Assembly: GCF_900491745.1 (NCBI RefSeq)
Contig: NZ_UETR01000005.1
Location: forward strand, 325,282 to 389,281
From: Amarolinea aalborgensis
Lineage (GTDB): Bacteria > Chloroflexota > Anaerolineae > SSC4 > Amarolineaceae
Reading direction: 5' to 3'
Length of the DNA stretch: 64,000 nucleotides
Position numbers and translations under genes: made by a program. This document shows positions 43,459 to 52,290 of this stretch, in pieces (within the stretch, counting starts at the first letter, position 1; each line of letters begins with the position of its first letter). Under the pieces are notes generated by a model. That model was not told the origin of the DNA. It saw only the letters and a program-made list of their open reading frames with translations, and did no database searches.

Positions 43459-44514
43459 TTAGGATCGCGTCCCGGCGCTGCGCCCCAGGATGCCGCTCGG
43501 CCGTACGAGCAGTATGAGAATGAGCAGGGCGAAGACAAAGGCGTCGCGAAAACTGCTGTCGAGGTACGCCACACTCAAGACTCGCATCATGCCAACCAGG
43601 AACGCGGCCGCCGCCGCCCCGCCGATGCTGCCCATGCCGCCGACGATGATGACCGTCAATCCGGCCAGTTCCACCTCGTTGCCCATGGTCGGTTCCAGGC
43701 GGTTGAAGGCCAGGCCGAGCAGCACGCCGGCCGCCCCGGCCAGTGCGCCGGACAGGAAGAATGTCTGCGTGACGACCCAATCCACGTTGACGCCGAGCAA
43801 GCGCGCCGTCCGTTCACTCCAGGCGATGGCGCGGATGGCCCGTCCCAACGACGTGCGTTCGATGAGCAGGCGCAGGATGATCATCAACGCCAACGCCAAC
43901 GCCATCACCAGCGCCTGGATTGGTGCGATGACGGCGCGACCGAACAGGGAGAAAGGGGTCGTGGGGTAGATTTCTGGTGGAAAACGCGAGACCTGGGCGC
44001 CAAACAGACCCTGCGCAACGCTGATGAAGATGATGGAAGCGCCGATGGAGGAGATCATCGGCGCCAGGCGCGGCACCGGCGCCTGGCGCAAGGGTCGAAT
44101 CGCCCGATAATCAAGCACGATGCCAACTAGCATCAGCGCGACGCCGGCGCCCAACAGCGTCAAACGCAGCGCCGCGGCCCATGCGCCCACGATGCCCAGC
44201 AGCGTCAGGCTGAAGCCGCCCCAGAGCACCAGGCTGCCCGTAGTCAACGCACGAAGAGGCTTGAAGGCCAGGCGATCGAGCAGGATCCCGAGCAGTCCGG
44301 AGCCGACCATGGCCAGCGGAATGGAAACCCACAGCGGCCAGCCCAACTTGGTCACGCACAGGAACGCCAGGAAAGCGCCCCACATGTAGTTGGCGCCGTG
44401 AGCCAGGTTGACGATATCTAGCACCCCAAAGACCAGGGTGTAGCCCATGGCAAACAGCGCCAGGGCAGCCCCTTGCCAGATGCCGTTGATGAGCTGCTGT
44501 GGGAGTTGTTCCAT
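43459..44514 (-). CDS. livH: Branched-chain amino-acid type ABC permease (LivH)
   Basis: 351 aa with about ten helices, longer than the usual 290-300 because of extra hydrophobic segments around residues 75-115. LivH motifs are kept: ALFAMGYTLVFGVLDIVNLAHG near the start, RAIRAIAWSERTARLLGVNV, and VIIVGGMGSIGGAAAAAFL. The ATG at 44514 lies seven bases after the binding-protein stop. Confidence 0.92.
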   Translation of the reverse strand: MEQLPQQLINGIWQGAALALFAMGYTLVFGVLDIVNLAHGANYMWGAFLAFLCVTKLGWPLWVSIPLAMVGSGLLGILLDRLAFKPLRALTTGSLVLWGGFSLTLLGIVGAWAAALRLTLLGAGVALMLVGIVLDYRAIRPLRQAPVPRLAPMISSIGASIIFISVAQGLFGAQVSRFPPEIYPTTPFSLFGRAVIAPIQALVMALALALMIILRLLIERTSLGRAIRAIAWSERTARLLGVNVDWVVTQTFFLSGALAGAAGVLLGLAFNRLEPTMGNEVELAGLTVIIVGGMGSIGGAAAAAFLVGMMRVLSVAYLDSSFRDAFVFALLILILLVRPSGILGRSAGTRS

Positions 44515-44521
44515 GTCTGTC

Positions 44522-45682
44522 CTATTCGAACAGGGCGAACTGACCATCCTTCACCATCTGCACCACCGGGGTGTGCTGCGGATCGCGATTGGCGTCGAAC
44601 GAGAACTTGCCCAGCACCGTGTCCATGTCTTTAGTCTGCGCCAGGGCGTCACGAATCGCCTGGCCGTCCGCTTTGCCTGCATGCTTGATGGCCGAGGCCA
44701 TGATGTAAACCGCGGCGTAAGCCTGGGCTGCGAACTGGTCAGGATTAGCGCCATACTTGGCGTTGTAGGCCTTGACAAAGTCTTGATTCCCAGGCGCCGT
44801 AGAATTGATGAACCAGGCCGCGCCCGAAATCGCGCCTTCGGCCGCTTTGCCAGCCAACTGCGCCAGCTTAGGCGAGTTAAAGCCGTTGCCGCCAATGAAA
44901 CGAACCGAATCGGGGATGCCAAGCTGCCGGCCCTGGGACATGATGCCAGCCGCTTCTTCGGCCAGCGCGGAAACCACAATGGCCTCTGGATTCAATCCCT
45001 TGATCTTGGTCAGCTGCGCGGAAAAGTCAGTATCGCCCTTCTTGAACGTTTCCGTGGCTAGAATCTCCACGCCTTCGGCGTCCAGCGCGGCTTTGAAGGC
45101 ATCGTAGCCGCTCTTGGTGAAAGCGTCGTCATCACCGTAAAGGATGGCCACCTTCTTGTACCCAAGCTTGGCCTTGGTCGCCTTGATCGTGTTCGGAATT
45201 ACGGACGCCTCAGGTAAGCTGTCGCGGAAGACAAAATCGCCAATCTCGACGATGCCCGCGGCGGTGTTGGACGTAGCCAGCACGACGACCTTCTTTTCCT
45301 GGGCCATGGGGTCCGCGGCCTTGGCTGAGTTGGAGAGGGTAGGGCCAAAAATGGCGACGACCTTGTCCTGGTTGATCAGCTTCTCGAAAGCCGCAATGGC
45401 GCCTTCTTTGGTAGAACGATCATCCTCGGTGATCAGCTTGATGGTGGCCTGGCCCAGGTAGCCAGTCTTGTTGATTTCCTCCACAGCCATTTCGGCCGCC
45501 TGCTTTTGCGATGGGCCATAGATCGCGGCCGCGCCGGTCAACGACCAGACGGCGCCAATGGCAATCTGACCGCTCAAGGCGCCGGCGGCCGGCGCCGCGG
45601 TAGGCTGGGCGGCCGGCGCACCGCAAGCCGCTAACAGCAGGGTAACCACCAATAACAAAGAGACAAGACGAACGTTTTGCAT
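44522..45682 (-). CDS. livJ: Branched-chain amino-acid type substrate-binding lipoprotein
   Basis: 386 aa. A lipoprotein signal (VSLLLVVTLLLAACG) precedes a type 1 periplasmic-binding fold of the LivJ/K class (IAIGAVWSLTGAAAIYG, FGPTLSNSAKAADPMAQEKK, GDDDAFTKSGYDAFKAALDA). GGAGG lies eight bases before the ATG. Specificity may be amino acids, amides or urea. It is the promoter-proximal gene of the liv operon. Confidence 0.9.
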   Translation of the reverse strand: MQNVRLVSLLLVVTLLLAACGAPAAQPTAAPAAGALSGQIAIGAVWSLTGAAAIYGPSQKQAAEMAVEEINKTGYLGQATIKLITEDDRSTKEGAIAAFEKLINQDKVVAIFGPTLSNSAKAADPMAQEKKVVVLATSNTAAGIVEIGDFVFRDSLPEASVIPNTIKATKAKLGYKKVAILYGDDDAFTKSGYDAFKAALDAEGVEILATETFKKGDTDFSAQLTKIKGLNPEAIVVSALAEEAAGIMSQGRQLGIPDSVRFIGGNGFNSPKLAQLAGKAAEGAISGAAWFINSTAPGNQDFVKAYNAKYGANPDQFAAQAYAAVYIMASAIKHAGKADGQAIRDALAQTKDMDTVLGKFSFDANRDPQHTPVVQMVKDGQFALFE

Positions 45683-45820
45683 GATCTTTCCTCCAAGGAG
45701 CGGATTGTCCGTGTCGTTGTCGTAGGGAGTCTGAGAGGCGGGCGCCATGATACCATAGGCGGAAAGACGCGTCAAAGGAAGTCCAATGAAGATTGGAGGG
45801 GCTGTCGGTGCGCGCGGATT

Positions 45821-45850
45821 TTGGGGAAACACGCGCCTTTGGTGTATGAT
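45821..45850 (+). promoter_or_regulatory. Possible metF promoter
   Basis: TATGAT at 45845-45850 with a weak -35 TTGGGG at 45821-45826 and an 18-base spacer, about 45 bases before metF, in the 210-base region divergent from livJ. Confidence 0.4.
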
Positions 45851-45892
45851 AGCGGCTCATTTGGATGAGAGAGTGAGGCGAGACAGACAAAC

Positions 45893-46771
45893 ATGACGCA
45901 ATTCAAGGACATTTATGCGGGTCGCAAGCCGGCTTTATCCGTGGAGATCTTCCCGCCGCGTACCGAACAAAGCTGGGCTAATCTGCAAGACGAGCTGACG
46001 CACCTGGTGGCGCACCGGCCGGCGTTCGTTTCGGTGACCTACGGCGCGGGCGGTTCCACGCGCGCCAAAACGTTGGAAGTGGTGGAGATGATCCACACGC
46101 GTTTTCAGGTGGTGAGCGTGCCTCATTTCACCTGCGTCGGCTCGTCGCGCGCGGACATTCGGGAATTTGTGGATCGCGCGCTGGCCCAGGGTGTGCAAAA
46201 CCTGGTGGCGCTGCGCGGCGACCCGCCGCGGGGCGCGGAGCAGTTTACGCCGGCAGCCGATGGCTTTCGCTATGCCAATGAGCTTGTGGCATTTATCAAG
46301 GACTACACCACGGAGCTTGACATCGCGGTGGGCGGTTATCCAGAGGGCCATGTCGAATGTCGAGATCTCACGCAGGATGTCGAAAACTTGAAGCGCAAGG
46401 TGGATGCCGGCGCTTCCGTCGTGCTGACGCAGGTCTTCTATGGCAACGCGGATTTCTTCCGTTTCCGCGACGCGGCCACGCGTGCAGGCATCAAGACGCC
46501 GATCGTGCCGGGCATCATGCCCATCATCCGCTTCTCGCAGATTCAGCGCATTACATCGCTGTGCGGGGCGACCATTCCCACGGCGCTCAGCGCCGCGCTG
46601 CTGGCGCACGCGGATGGCAGCCCCGATCAACAGGCAGCTGGGATTGACTATACCATTGCGCAGTGCCGCGAGTTGCTGGATCACGGCGCGCCAGGCCTGC
46701 ACGTCTTTACCCTGAACAGCAACCATGCCACTTCGCGGCTGGTGGACGCGCTCGGATCGTATTTCGACTGA
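45893..46771 (+). CDS. metF: Methylenetetrahydrofolate reductase
   Basis: 292 aa FAD-dependent TIM barrel that makes 5-methyl-THF. Motifs: LSVEIFPPRTE (catalytic Glu), FVSVTYGAGGSTR, HFTCVGSSR, LVALRGDPPRG, AVGGYPEGH and FYGNADFFRFRD. The C-terminal GIMPIIRFSQIQRITSLCG and GLHVFTLN are intact. Transcribed alone. Confidence 0.96.
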   Translation: MTQFKDIYAGRKPALSVEIFPPRTEQSWANLQDELTHLVAHRPAFVSVTYGAGGSTRAKTLEVVEMIHTRFQVVSVPHFTCVGSSRADIREFVDRALAQGVQNLVALRGDPPRGAEQFTPAADGFRYANELVAFIKDYTTELDIAVGGYPEGHVECRDLTQDVENLKRKVDAGASVVLTQVFYGNADFFRFRDAATRAGIKTPIVPGIMPIIRFSQIQRITSLCGATIPTALSAALLAHADGSPDQQAAGIDYTIAQCRELLDHGAPGLHVFTLNSNHATSRLVDALGSYFD

Positions 46772-46917
46772 GGCGGCCGGCTGTGTCGCCGCAGCGGCGG
46801 CCCCGGTCGCTGGCGGGGCGAGAATCACATGAGCGCAAGGTACAGATCTGCTCAGGCGTCCGGCGCCGACTGCAGCCGCCGAATGAATTCGGGCCGAAAG
46901 GGCGTTCCCCCGCAAGG

Positions 46918-46980
46918 ACTTCGGCGAGCGGCTCGACTGAGCTCGCCGAAGTCTCAGTCGAGTCGTCGGCCGGAGCCGAC
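46918..46980. repeat. Dispersed palindrome-family repeat, copy 4, with nested hairpins
   Basis: ACTTCGGCGAGC (46918-46929) pairs with 46941-46952. CTCGACTGAG (46932-46941) can instead pair with 46953-46962, giving two exclusive hairpins. GTCGGC/GCCGAC (46965-46980) makes a third. It shares its core with the copies at 20141, 20981 and 21488. Confidence 0.8.
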
Positions 46981-47130
46981 CAGGCTTGCGCCCATGCATG
47001 TGAACGCCCGGCGGTGCGCCCAGCAAGGGCGATTTCAATCGCGCGCTGGCGATGACGCGCCGCCTGAGCAGTGACGAGTGCAAAACAAGAAGCGGCGCCT
47101 ACCCCAACCAGGGTCAGCGCCGCTTTCAAC

Positions 47131-47178
47131 ACCACCGTCTTCCGGTCTCTAGTCTCCGGTCTCTGATCTCCGGTCTCC
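47131..47178. repeat. Short tandem CCGGTCTCTGATCT-type repeat
   Basis: CCGGTCTC occurs three times at 14-15 base spacing just after the stop of the pcs-like gene. The 15-base word ACCGGAGATCAGAGA (on the minus strand here) also occurs inside murF near 13173, so this is a dispersed family. Confidence 0.65.
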
Positions 47179-47181
47179 AAC

Positions 47182-47913
47182 CTACCGCCGGCGTCCTCCG
47201 CCCAACGACAGATAGAGGCTCAGCGCCACGTAGTAGCTGATGCACAACACGGAGCCGGCCATGACCCAGTTCGATACTTGAGGATACTGGACAAGAGCCG
47301 CGATGGTCAAAGCGCCCCACAGTGAGAGCACGGCCAGGGTAATCCATTGGTATGCCTCGGTGCGTGAGGGGTAGACATAGCGCACCGGTACAAACACCAG
47401 AATGACCAGCGTCACGATGATTGCCAGGTTGAGCTGGGGACTTAGTCGCCACAGAAAGAGATAAAGCACAACCACATTCCAGTAGGAAGGGAACCCAGTG
47501 AAGAAGTGGTCTTCGGTTTTGGCTTCGGCTTGACAAAACTGATACGCGGAAGCCATCAGGATCAGCACCGCGCCCAGGGTGGCGAAATGCGGCGGCAGCA
47601 GGCCTGCTTCGTACAGAAAAAAGGCCGGCACGACGACGTAAGTCAAATAGTCAACCACATTATCGAGCAGCGCGCCGTCGAATCCTGGCAGCGCGCCCTG
47701 AACCCGCAGCCGGCGCGCCAGGGTGCCGTCGAGGCTGTCCACGGCCACCGCCACGGCCATCCAAAAAAAAGTCAACAACCAATCATGCTTCTGAATGGCG
47801 AGCAGGGCCAAGAAGCCCCAGGCAACGCCGCTGGCCGTAAACAGGTGAACGCCCCAGGCCGCAGCCTTACGGCTGTTGCGAATGGCGATCGGCTCCCCTT
47901 CAATTAACGACAT
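47182..47913 (-). CDS. pcs: Phosphatidylcholine-synthase-like CDP-alcohol phosphatidyltransferase
   Basis: 243 aa with seven to eight membrane helices. The catalytic CDP-alcohol motif D-x2-DG-x2-AR...G-x3-D-x3-D is complete: DSLDGTLARRLR, then GALLDNVVD. Wording around it (LPGFDGALLDNVVDYLTYVVVPAFFLY) resembles bacterial Pcs, which joins choline to CDP-diacylglycerol. The ATG at 47913 has AGG six bases upstream; ATGs further upstream are less likely. Another head group (such as serine or inositol) is possible. Confidence 0.7.
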   Translation of the reverse strand: MSLIEGEPIAIRNSRKAAAWGVHLFTASGVAWGFLALLAIQKHDWLLTFFWMAVAVAVDSLDGTLARRLRVQGALPGFDGALLDNVVDYLTYVVVPAFFLYEAGLLPPHFATLGAVLILMASAYQFCQAEAKTEDHFFTGFPSYWNVVVLYLFLWRLSPQLNLAIIVTLVILVFVPVRYVYPSRTEAYQWITLAVLSLWGALTIAALVQYPQVSNWVMAGSVLCISYYVALSLYLSLGGGRRR

Positions 47914-47997
47914 AGCACACCTCATCATCGGGTTTGGCGCCAAACGCGTCTACCGACTGCGCTTGGCCTCGTCCAGCGGGGCGACTGCGTACGGCCG

Positions 47998-49041
47998 TCA
48001 AGATTGCAGCGGTTTGACTAAGATCTCATCTACATCCTGGGGAACGGGCACACGCAAGACGATCTCAGGCCACAGCTCGATCGGCGGAACAGAGGCCACC
48101 TGCCGTGAAAGTCGAATCGTGCTCAGGTCATCGTGCAGGTAGCGGCGGCGGCCGCAATGCCGAGCATCGCACTGGGGATTGAGATTTGATCCACATTCTT
48201 TCCAGGGGCAGGTGCGGCCCAAGTAATTGCCGCTGCTGTCACAGAGAAAAATATCGCCGCTGCAGTGTACACTCTGAACGAACGCGCGCCAGCGCCGGCC
48301 CAGCTTGGCCAGGGGCGCCAGGTTGGCGTCATCTTCAACCGAAACCAGCAGATCGGCATCGCGCGGGGCCTCGACATCGGTCGCCAGTGAACCGATGAGG
48401 GCGATGCGCGTGACGCCGGACGCTTTCATGATGGCAGGAGCCAGCTCCGCCATTTCGCGCAGAAGCCGTGTACGGACAGGAAGCGCCATGCTCGGCGGTT
48501 CGCGTTCTGGCCCCATGATCGGCTCAATGTCGTACGCCGATAGCCATTCAACCACGCGCTGGCGCATACGCGCGTTCTTGAAGCGGAACCAGCGCTCGCG
48601 CTCGTGGCGATCATTGGCCAACGTTTCTTTGAAGCGACGAAACGCGCCTTGTCCACCCAGCGCCTGGGTCAAGCCGGCGCGAAACGATTCGTCGCCCACC
48701 GTGGCAATGAACTCTTCGATGTCCTCGTAGCTCTTGCGCGAGTCCGCGCGCGGCACGCGCAAATAGCCGCGACCCAGGTTGGTTTCCATATCGTGGATTG
48801 CCTGCAGCGAGGATGGCGTCACCTCGCCTCGGCTATTTTGGGCGAACATAAGAACAAAATCGGCGGCGCCGATATCACGCTGGCGACTCAATTCATCGTA
48901 AATCCTCGCCCATGTGCGACGGTTCTCGGTTGGCACCTGGATCACGGCGCCGTTCGCCATATCGAGATAGTAGGTGGTCATGCCGGAAACATCCTCGATC
49001 GCAAATTCCAACGCCGCCAGATCCACTTTCAGTTTGCGCAT
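47998..49041 (-). CDS. UPF0158-like protein fused to a nucleotidyltransferase-like domain and a Cys cluster
   Basis: 347 aa. The first 150 residues match the UPF0158 layout (LEFAIEDVSGMTTYYLDMANGAV through SFRAGLTQALGGQGAFRRFKETL and ERERWFRFKNARMRQRVVEWL). From about residue 195 a small nucleotidyltransferase-like domain has IALIGSLATDVEAPRDADLLV, with the GS and D-x-D pattern, and GDIFLCD. A cluster C-x4-C-x7-C-x4-C (TCPWKECGSNLNPQCDARHCG) probably binds zinc. Start taken at ATG 49041 after AAGGTG; a GTG at 49053 is possible. Function unknown. Small hairpins (49065-49081, 49088-49108) lie upstream. Confidence 0.65.
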   Translation of the reverse strand: MRKLKVDLAALEFAIEDVSGMTTYYLDMANGAVIQVPTENRRTWARIYDELSRQRDIGAADFVLMFAQNSRGEVTPSSLQAIHDMETNLGRGYLRVPRADSRKSYEDIEEFIATVGDESFRAGLTQALGGQGAFRRFKETLANDRHERERWFRFKNARMRQRVVEWLSAYDIEPIMGPEREPPSMALPVRTRLLREMAELAPAIMKASGVTRIALIGSLATDVEAPRDADLLVSVEDDANLAPLAKLGRRWRAFVQSVHCSGDIFLCDSSGNYLGRTCPWKECGSNLNPQCDARHCGRRRYLHDDLSTIRLSRQVASVPPIELWPEIVLRVPVPQDVDEILVKPLQS

Positions 49042-49242
49042 TTTTCGGGACACCTTTTTATGAAGGAATCGTTGCCATTCCTCAGCTCTAAGACAAATCT
49101 CGTCTTAGTCGAACACGCACGCGCATTCGGTGTCAATCGGGCGTGACACATCGTGTCGGGGAGCAGGGCAAGGGAAGTAAAGGTAGTTTACATGGTCAGC
49201 CACAGGCTGTCAAGATGACCCAGTCGGCGCTTTGCGCGAACA

Positions 49243-50208
49243 TCAATCGCTCAGGCCGCGTGAGCGAAACCACAGGTACATGCCAACCGGCGTCAGCGCC
49301 ATGATACCCAGGCTGATCCACATCGCCAGCGGCTCATGAAACGGCAGGCTGTCGAAGTTCATGCCGAAGAATCCGCTCAAGAAGGTCAGTGGAAGGAAAA
49401 TGGTCGAAATCACGGTCAGGCGGCGCATCGCTTCGTTCAGCACATTGCTCTGCACAGACAGGTAGGCATCCAGCGCGCTCGAGAGCAGGTCGCGGTAGGT
49501 GTCAATACTATCCAGCACGCGCACGGTGTGGTCGTATACATCCTGAAAATAGATGACCGAGCCAACTGGCAAAATCGGGGGGTCGCGACGCATCAGCACG
49601 TTGAAAACATCGCGTTCTGGCGCCACGACGCGGCGCAGCGCCAGCAGGTCTTTTTTCATGGTGAAAATGTCGTTGAGGGCCTCCCGATCAAAGCGTTCGA
49701 AGATCTTCTGCTCCAGTGTCTCCACGCGATCGGCCAATTCATCAATCAACGGGAAATACTCATCCACCAGCCCGTCCATGATGGCGTACAACACGGCCCC
49801 GATATCCGATCCGATGGAATCGGTGTTGTGCTCCCAACGCTCCAGGGCCGCCTGCAGCTCTGGCACCGGTTCGCTGTGCACGGTCACCACATAATTCTTG
49901 CCCAGGAAGATCGAAATCTCGTGCAGGTCAATGCCTTCATGCAGATCGCCGAGGTGAACACCATACACCACGATGAAGTAGTGATTGCTGTAGACTTCGA
50001 TCTTCGGGCGTTGATGGCGATGCTCGATGTCTTCCAGGGCCAACGGGTGAAACTGGAATTCGGTGTGCAGCAGTTGGTGTTCAGCCGTCGTCGGCGCAAT
50101 CATGTCCACCCACACCAGCGAGTCTGACTGCGCAATCAGCTCCTTGATCGGCTCAGAGTCGGCATAGGACCGAAACTCGCCGTGAGACAGGGCCTTGATG
50201 GTCAGCAT
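49243..50208 (-). CDS. corA: CorA-family magnesium/divalent cation channel
   Basis: 321 aa. A long cytosolic alpha/beta domain, then two C-terminal helices with the pore motif FFGMNF and the loop DSLPFHEP, then a basic tail. CorA forms pentamers that admit Mg2+ (or Co2+, Ni2+). GGAG lies eight bases before the ATG at 50208. Its promoter faces that of the MFS gene. Confidence 0.94.
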   Translation of the reverse strand: MLTIKALSHGEFRSYADSEPIKELIAQSDSLVWVDMIAPTTAEHQLLHTEFQFHPLALEDIEHRHQRPKIEVYSNHYFIVVYGVHLGDLHEGIDLHEISIFLGKNYVVTVHSEPVPELQAALERWEHNTDSIGSDIGAVLYAIMDGLVDEYFPLIDELADRVETLEQKIFERFDREALNDIFTMKKDLLALRRVVAPERDVFNVLMRRDPPILPVGSVIYFQDVYDHTVRVLDSIDTYRDLLSSALDAYLSVQSNVLNEAMRRLTVISTIFLPLTFLSGFFGMNFDSLPFHEPLAMWISLGIMALTPVGMYLWFRSRGLSD

Positions 50209-50235
50209 GCTTAATTCTCCGCAGGTTTGCGCAAG

Positions 50236-50264
50236 ATTATAGGCCGATTGCAAAGAAGAAGCAA
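50236..50264 (-). promoter_or_regulatory. corA promoter
   Basis: TATAAT (50236-50241) with TTGCTT (50259-50264) at 17-base spacing on the minus strand, about 28 bases before the ATG. It interlocks with the rightward promoter at 50248-50276. Confidence 0.6.
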
Positions 50265-50276
50265 GCCTGCTATAAT
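50248..50276 (+). promoter_or_regulatory. Promoter of the 50339 MFS gene
   Basis: TTGCAA (50248-50253), 17-base spacer, TATAAT (50271-50276). The two divergent promoters overlap by 17 bases. Confidence 0.65.
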
Positions 50277-50294
50277 GGCGTCACCTTATTGAGA

Positions 50295-50319
50295 GCGCCG
50301 CCAGGTAGCGGCGTTTTTT
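50295..50319 (+). terminator. Leader terminator (possible attenuator) of the MFS gene
   Basis: CGCCGC (50296-50301) pairs with GCGGCG (50308-50313), followed directly by six T (50314-50319). It lies between the promoter and the ATG at 50339, so it would end transcription before the gene unless bypassed. Confidence 0.6.
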
Positions 50320-50338
50320 GTGTGAGAGGAGCGTGACC

Positions 50339-51595
50339 ATGTCCGCCTACGTGCAGCGCCATTATCGCTACAACTTTACTGTCAATGTTCTGGATGGCGG
50401 CTTCTTTGTCTTCGGCGTCGGCTTCGCCTCTTGGGTCACGGTCCTACCGCTCTTCGTCAGCCACCTGACCAATTCGGCGCTGCTGATCGGCCTAATTCCA
50501 GCCGTTCACACCGTCTTCTGGCAGCTGCCCCAGGTTTTCACAGCCCGCGCGGTGGCCTCGCGCACGCGGCTCAAACCGGCTGTGCTCACGATGACCATCC
50601 TGGAACGCTTTCCCTATGTGCTCTTTGGCCTGCTGGCCTTGCTGTTGGCGCACTTGAGCGCGACCCAGGCCCTCATCATCACCTTTGCGCTTTTGATTAT
50701 GCAAGGTCTCGGCGCCGGACTGACGGCCAACTTCTGGCAAACGATGATCAGCCGCACCATGCCGCCTACGCGCTGGGGGCTTTTCTTTGGCGCCCAGGCC
50801 GCTTTTGGCGCGCTGCTCGGCACCGGCAGCGCAGTCATCGCCGGCTGGATTCTCAGCGACCAGCCGTTTCCGGGCAATTTCGCCGCCTGCTTCTTTCTAT
50901 GCGCCGCGATGATGAGCATTTCCTGGTTTTTTCTCGCCGCCACGCGTGAACCGCCCGACACCGATATCGGCCCGGCCCTGAACGCGCTCGCGTTCCGTCG
51001 CCAGTTGTTGACCATCTTGCGCGTGGATCGCAATTTTCGCTGGTACCTGGTCAGCCGCTGGCTGCAAAGCCTGGTGGGCATTCCCAGCGCGTTCATCACG
51101 GTCTATGCCGTCAACCGCTTCCACGCAGATCCAGCTCTCCTCGGCGTTCTCACCGGCAGCCTCATGGTGACGCAGATGGTCTCCAATCCCTTGATGGGCG
51201 TGATTGGCGACCGCTGGGGGCATCGCCAGGCCATGCTCCTGGGCACCGTCGCCGCGGTCATCGCGCCGATCGTCGCCCTGCTGGCGCCCACGGTCGGCTG
51301 GCTCTTCGTGGTTTTTGTCCTGATCGGCGTCAGCACCGTTTGCTTCTGGCTGGTCGGCATCACCTTGACGCTGCAATTTGGCAGCGTGCAAGATCGCCCG
51401 GCCTACGTGGGTCTGGCCAACACCCTGACCGCGCCGGCGGGCGTGATTGCGCCCTTACTCGGCGGATGGGCGATTGACGCCGCGGGCTACCCAACCATGT
51501 TCATCCTCGCGCTGGTCGGCGGCGTCTTGGCCGTCGCCGTGCTGGCCCTGGCTGTGCATGATCCGCAGCAGGCGCCGGCGCGTGCTGAGGCATAG
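50339..51595 (+). CDS. MFS transporter
   Basis: 418 aa with twelve predicted helices and MFS features: NFTVNVLDGGFFVFGVGFASW at helix 1 and GVIGDRWGHRQAMLLG (motif A) between helices 8 and 9. Export or uptake of a small molecule; substrate unknown. The ATG follows GGAG at seven bases. A terminator-like hairpin precedes it in the leader. Confidence 0.85.
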   Translation: MSAYVQRHYRYNFTVNVLDGGFFVFGVGFASWVTVLPLFVSHLTNSALLIGLIPAVHTVFWQLPQVFTARAVASRTRLKPAVLTMTILERFPYVLFGLLALLLAHLSATQALIITFALLIMQGLGAGLTANFWQTMISRTMPPTRWGLFFGAQAAFGALLGTGSAVIAGWILSDQPFPGNFAACFFLCAAMMSISWFFLAATREPPDTDIGPALNALAFRRQLLTILRVDRNFRWYLVSRWLQSLVGIPSAFITVYAVNRFHADPALLGVLTGSLMVTQMVSNPLMGVIGDRWGHRQAMLLGTVAAVIAPIVALLAPTVGWLFVVFVLIGVSTVCFWLVGITLTLQFGSVQDRPAYVGLANTLTAPAGVIAPLLGGWAIDAAGYPTMFILALVGGVLAVAVLALAVHDPQQAPARAEA

Positions 51596-51610
51596 ATGCG
51601 GCTGCGCGGC

Positions 51611-52174
51611 CTACAGCTTGACCTGCTCAATCGCGAGGGGATGAAAGAGGAGCGTCGCCTGCCAGGTGTCATCCGCCCGCTGCGTTAGCTCCCAGACCCC
51701 GGCCGGCGGCAGCGGGTTCTGGCGGTCGAAACGCTGTTTGTACGGCAGGAGATCGAGAGGCGGTTCAACCACGGCGCGCAGCAGCGCCTCGATGGGGCCG
51801 CCATGGGAGACCAGCGCAATGGGCGCAGCAGGCGCCGCATCCAGCACGCGGCGCTGCCAAAAGGCCAGCATACGCTGCTCCAGGGCTTCACGGGTTTCGC
51901 CGCGCGGAATTTCGATGAGACCCGGGTCAATTTCGACCGGCAGCGTCAGCCGCTGGCCCAGGATTTCCGCGGTCTGGCGCGCACGGGCCATCTCAGAGGA
52001 GAACAGCCGGCTGATGCCGGCCCCGGCCATGTGCGCGGCCAGCAGCTCCGCCTCCTGTCGGCCCTGCGCGGTCAAGGACGGGCCAGGCGGGATGTCGTAC
52101 GGCAGCGTGCGATCGGCCCAATCGGGCGTGGCGTGGCGAATCAAGTAAACGATGGGTTGTTGATTGAATGGCAT
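51611..52174 (-). CDS. Histidine phosphatase (phosphoglycerate mutase-like)
   Basis: 187 aa. IVYLIRHATPDWADR gives the catalytic RHxT-type motif (RHA in place of RHG). It is followed by FSSEMARARQTAEILGQRL, the acidic EIPRGETREALEQR and the second histidine in IALVSHGGPIEALL. Start at ATG 52174; ATGs upstream would add a hydrophobic leader not typical of the family. It converges with the MFS gene. Confidence 0.85.
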   Translation of the reverse strand: MPFNQQPIVYLIRHATPDWADRTLPYDIPPGPSLTAQGRQEAELLAAHMAGAGISRLFSSEMARARQTAEILGQRLTLPVEIDPGLIEIPRGETREALEQRMLAFWQRRVLDAAPAAPIALVSHGGPIEALLRAVVEPPLDLLPYKQRFDRQNPLPPAGVWELTQRADDTWQATLLFHPLAIEQVKL

Positions 52175-52290
52175 GGGCGCGAGTGTAGCGCACATTGGGG
52201 CGGAAAGCAAAAGGCCAGAGAGCAGTGCAAAGTGCAAAGTGCACCATGGCGGCTTGAGCGAGAGTGGATAATCAGACGATTAGGAACATA

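Larger units (their letters stand above)
46772..47181. other. 410-base repeat-bearing gap between metF and the pcs-like gene
   Basis: No gene I can support. It holds the hairpin-rich repeat at 46918-46980 and the purine-rich tandem repeat at 47131-47178. It separates converging genes, so these repeats may serve as 3' ends. Confidence 0.6.

Noticed and set aside
45935..47083. 382-codon open frame opposite metF
   Set aside because: metF motifs on the plus strand are complete; the antisense frame simply lacks stops.
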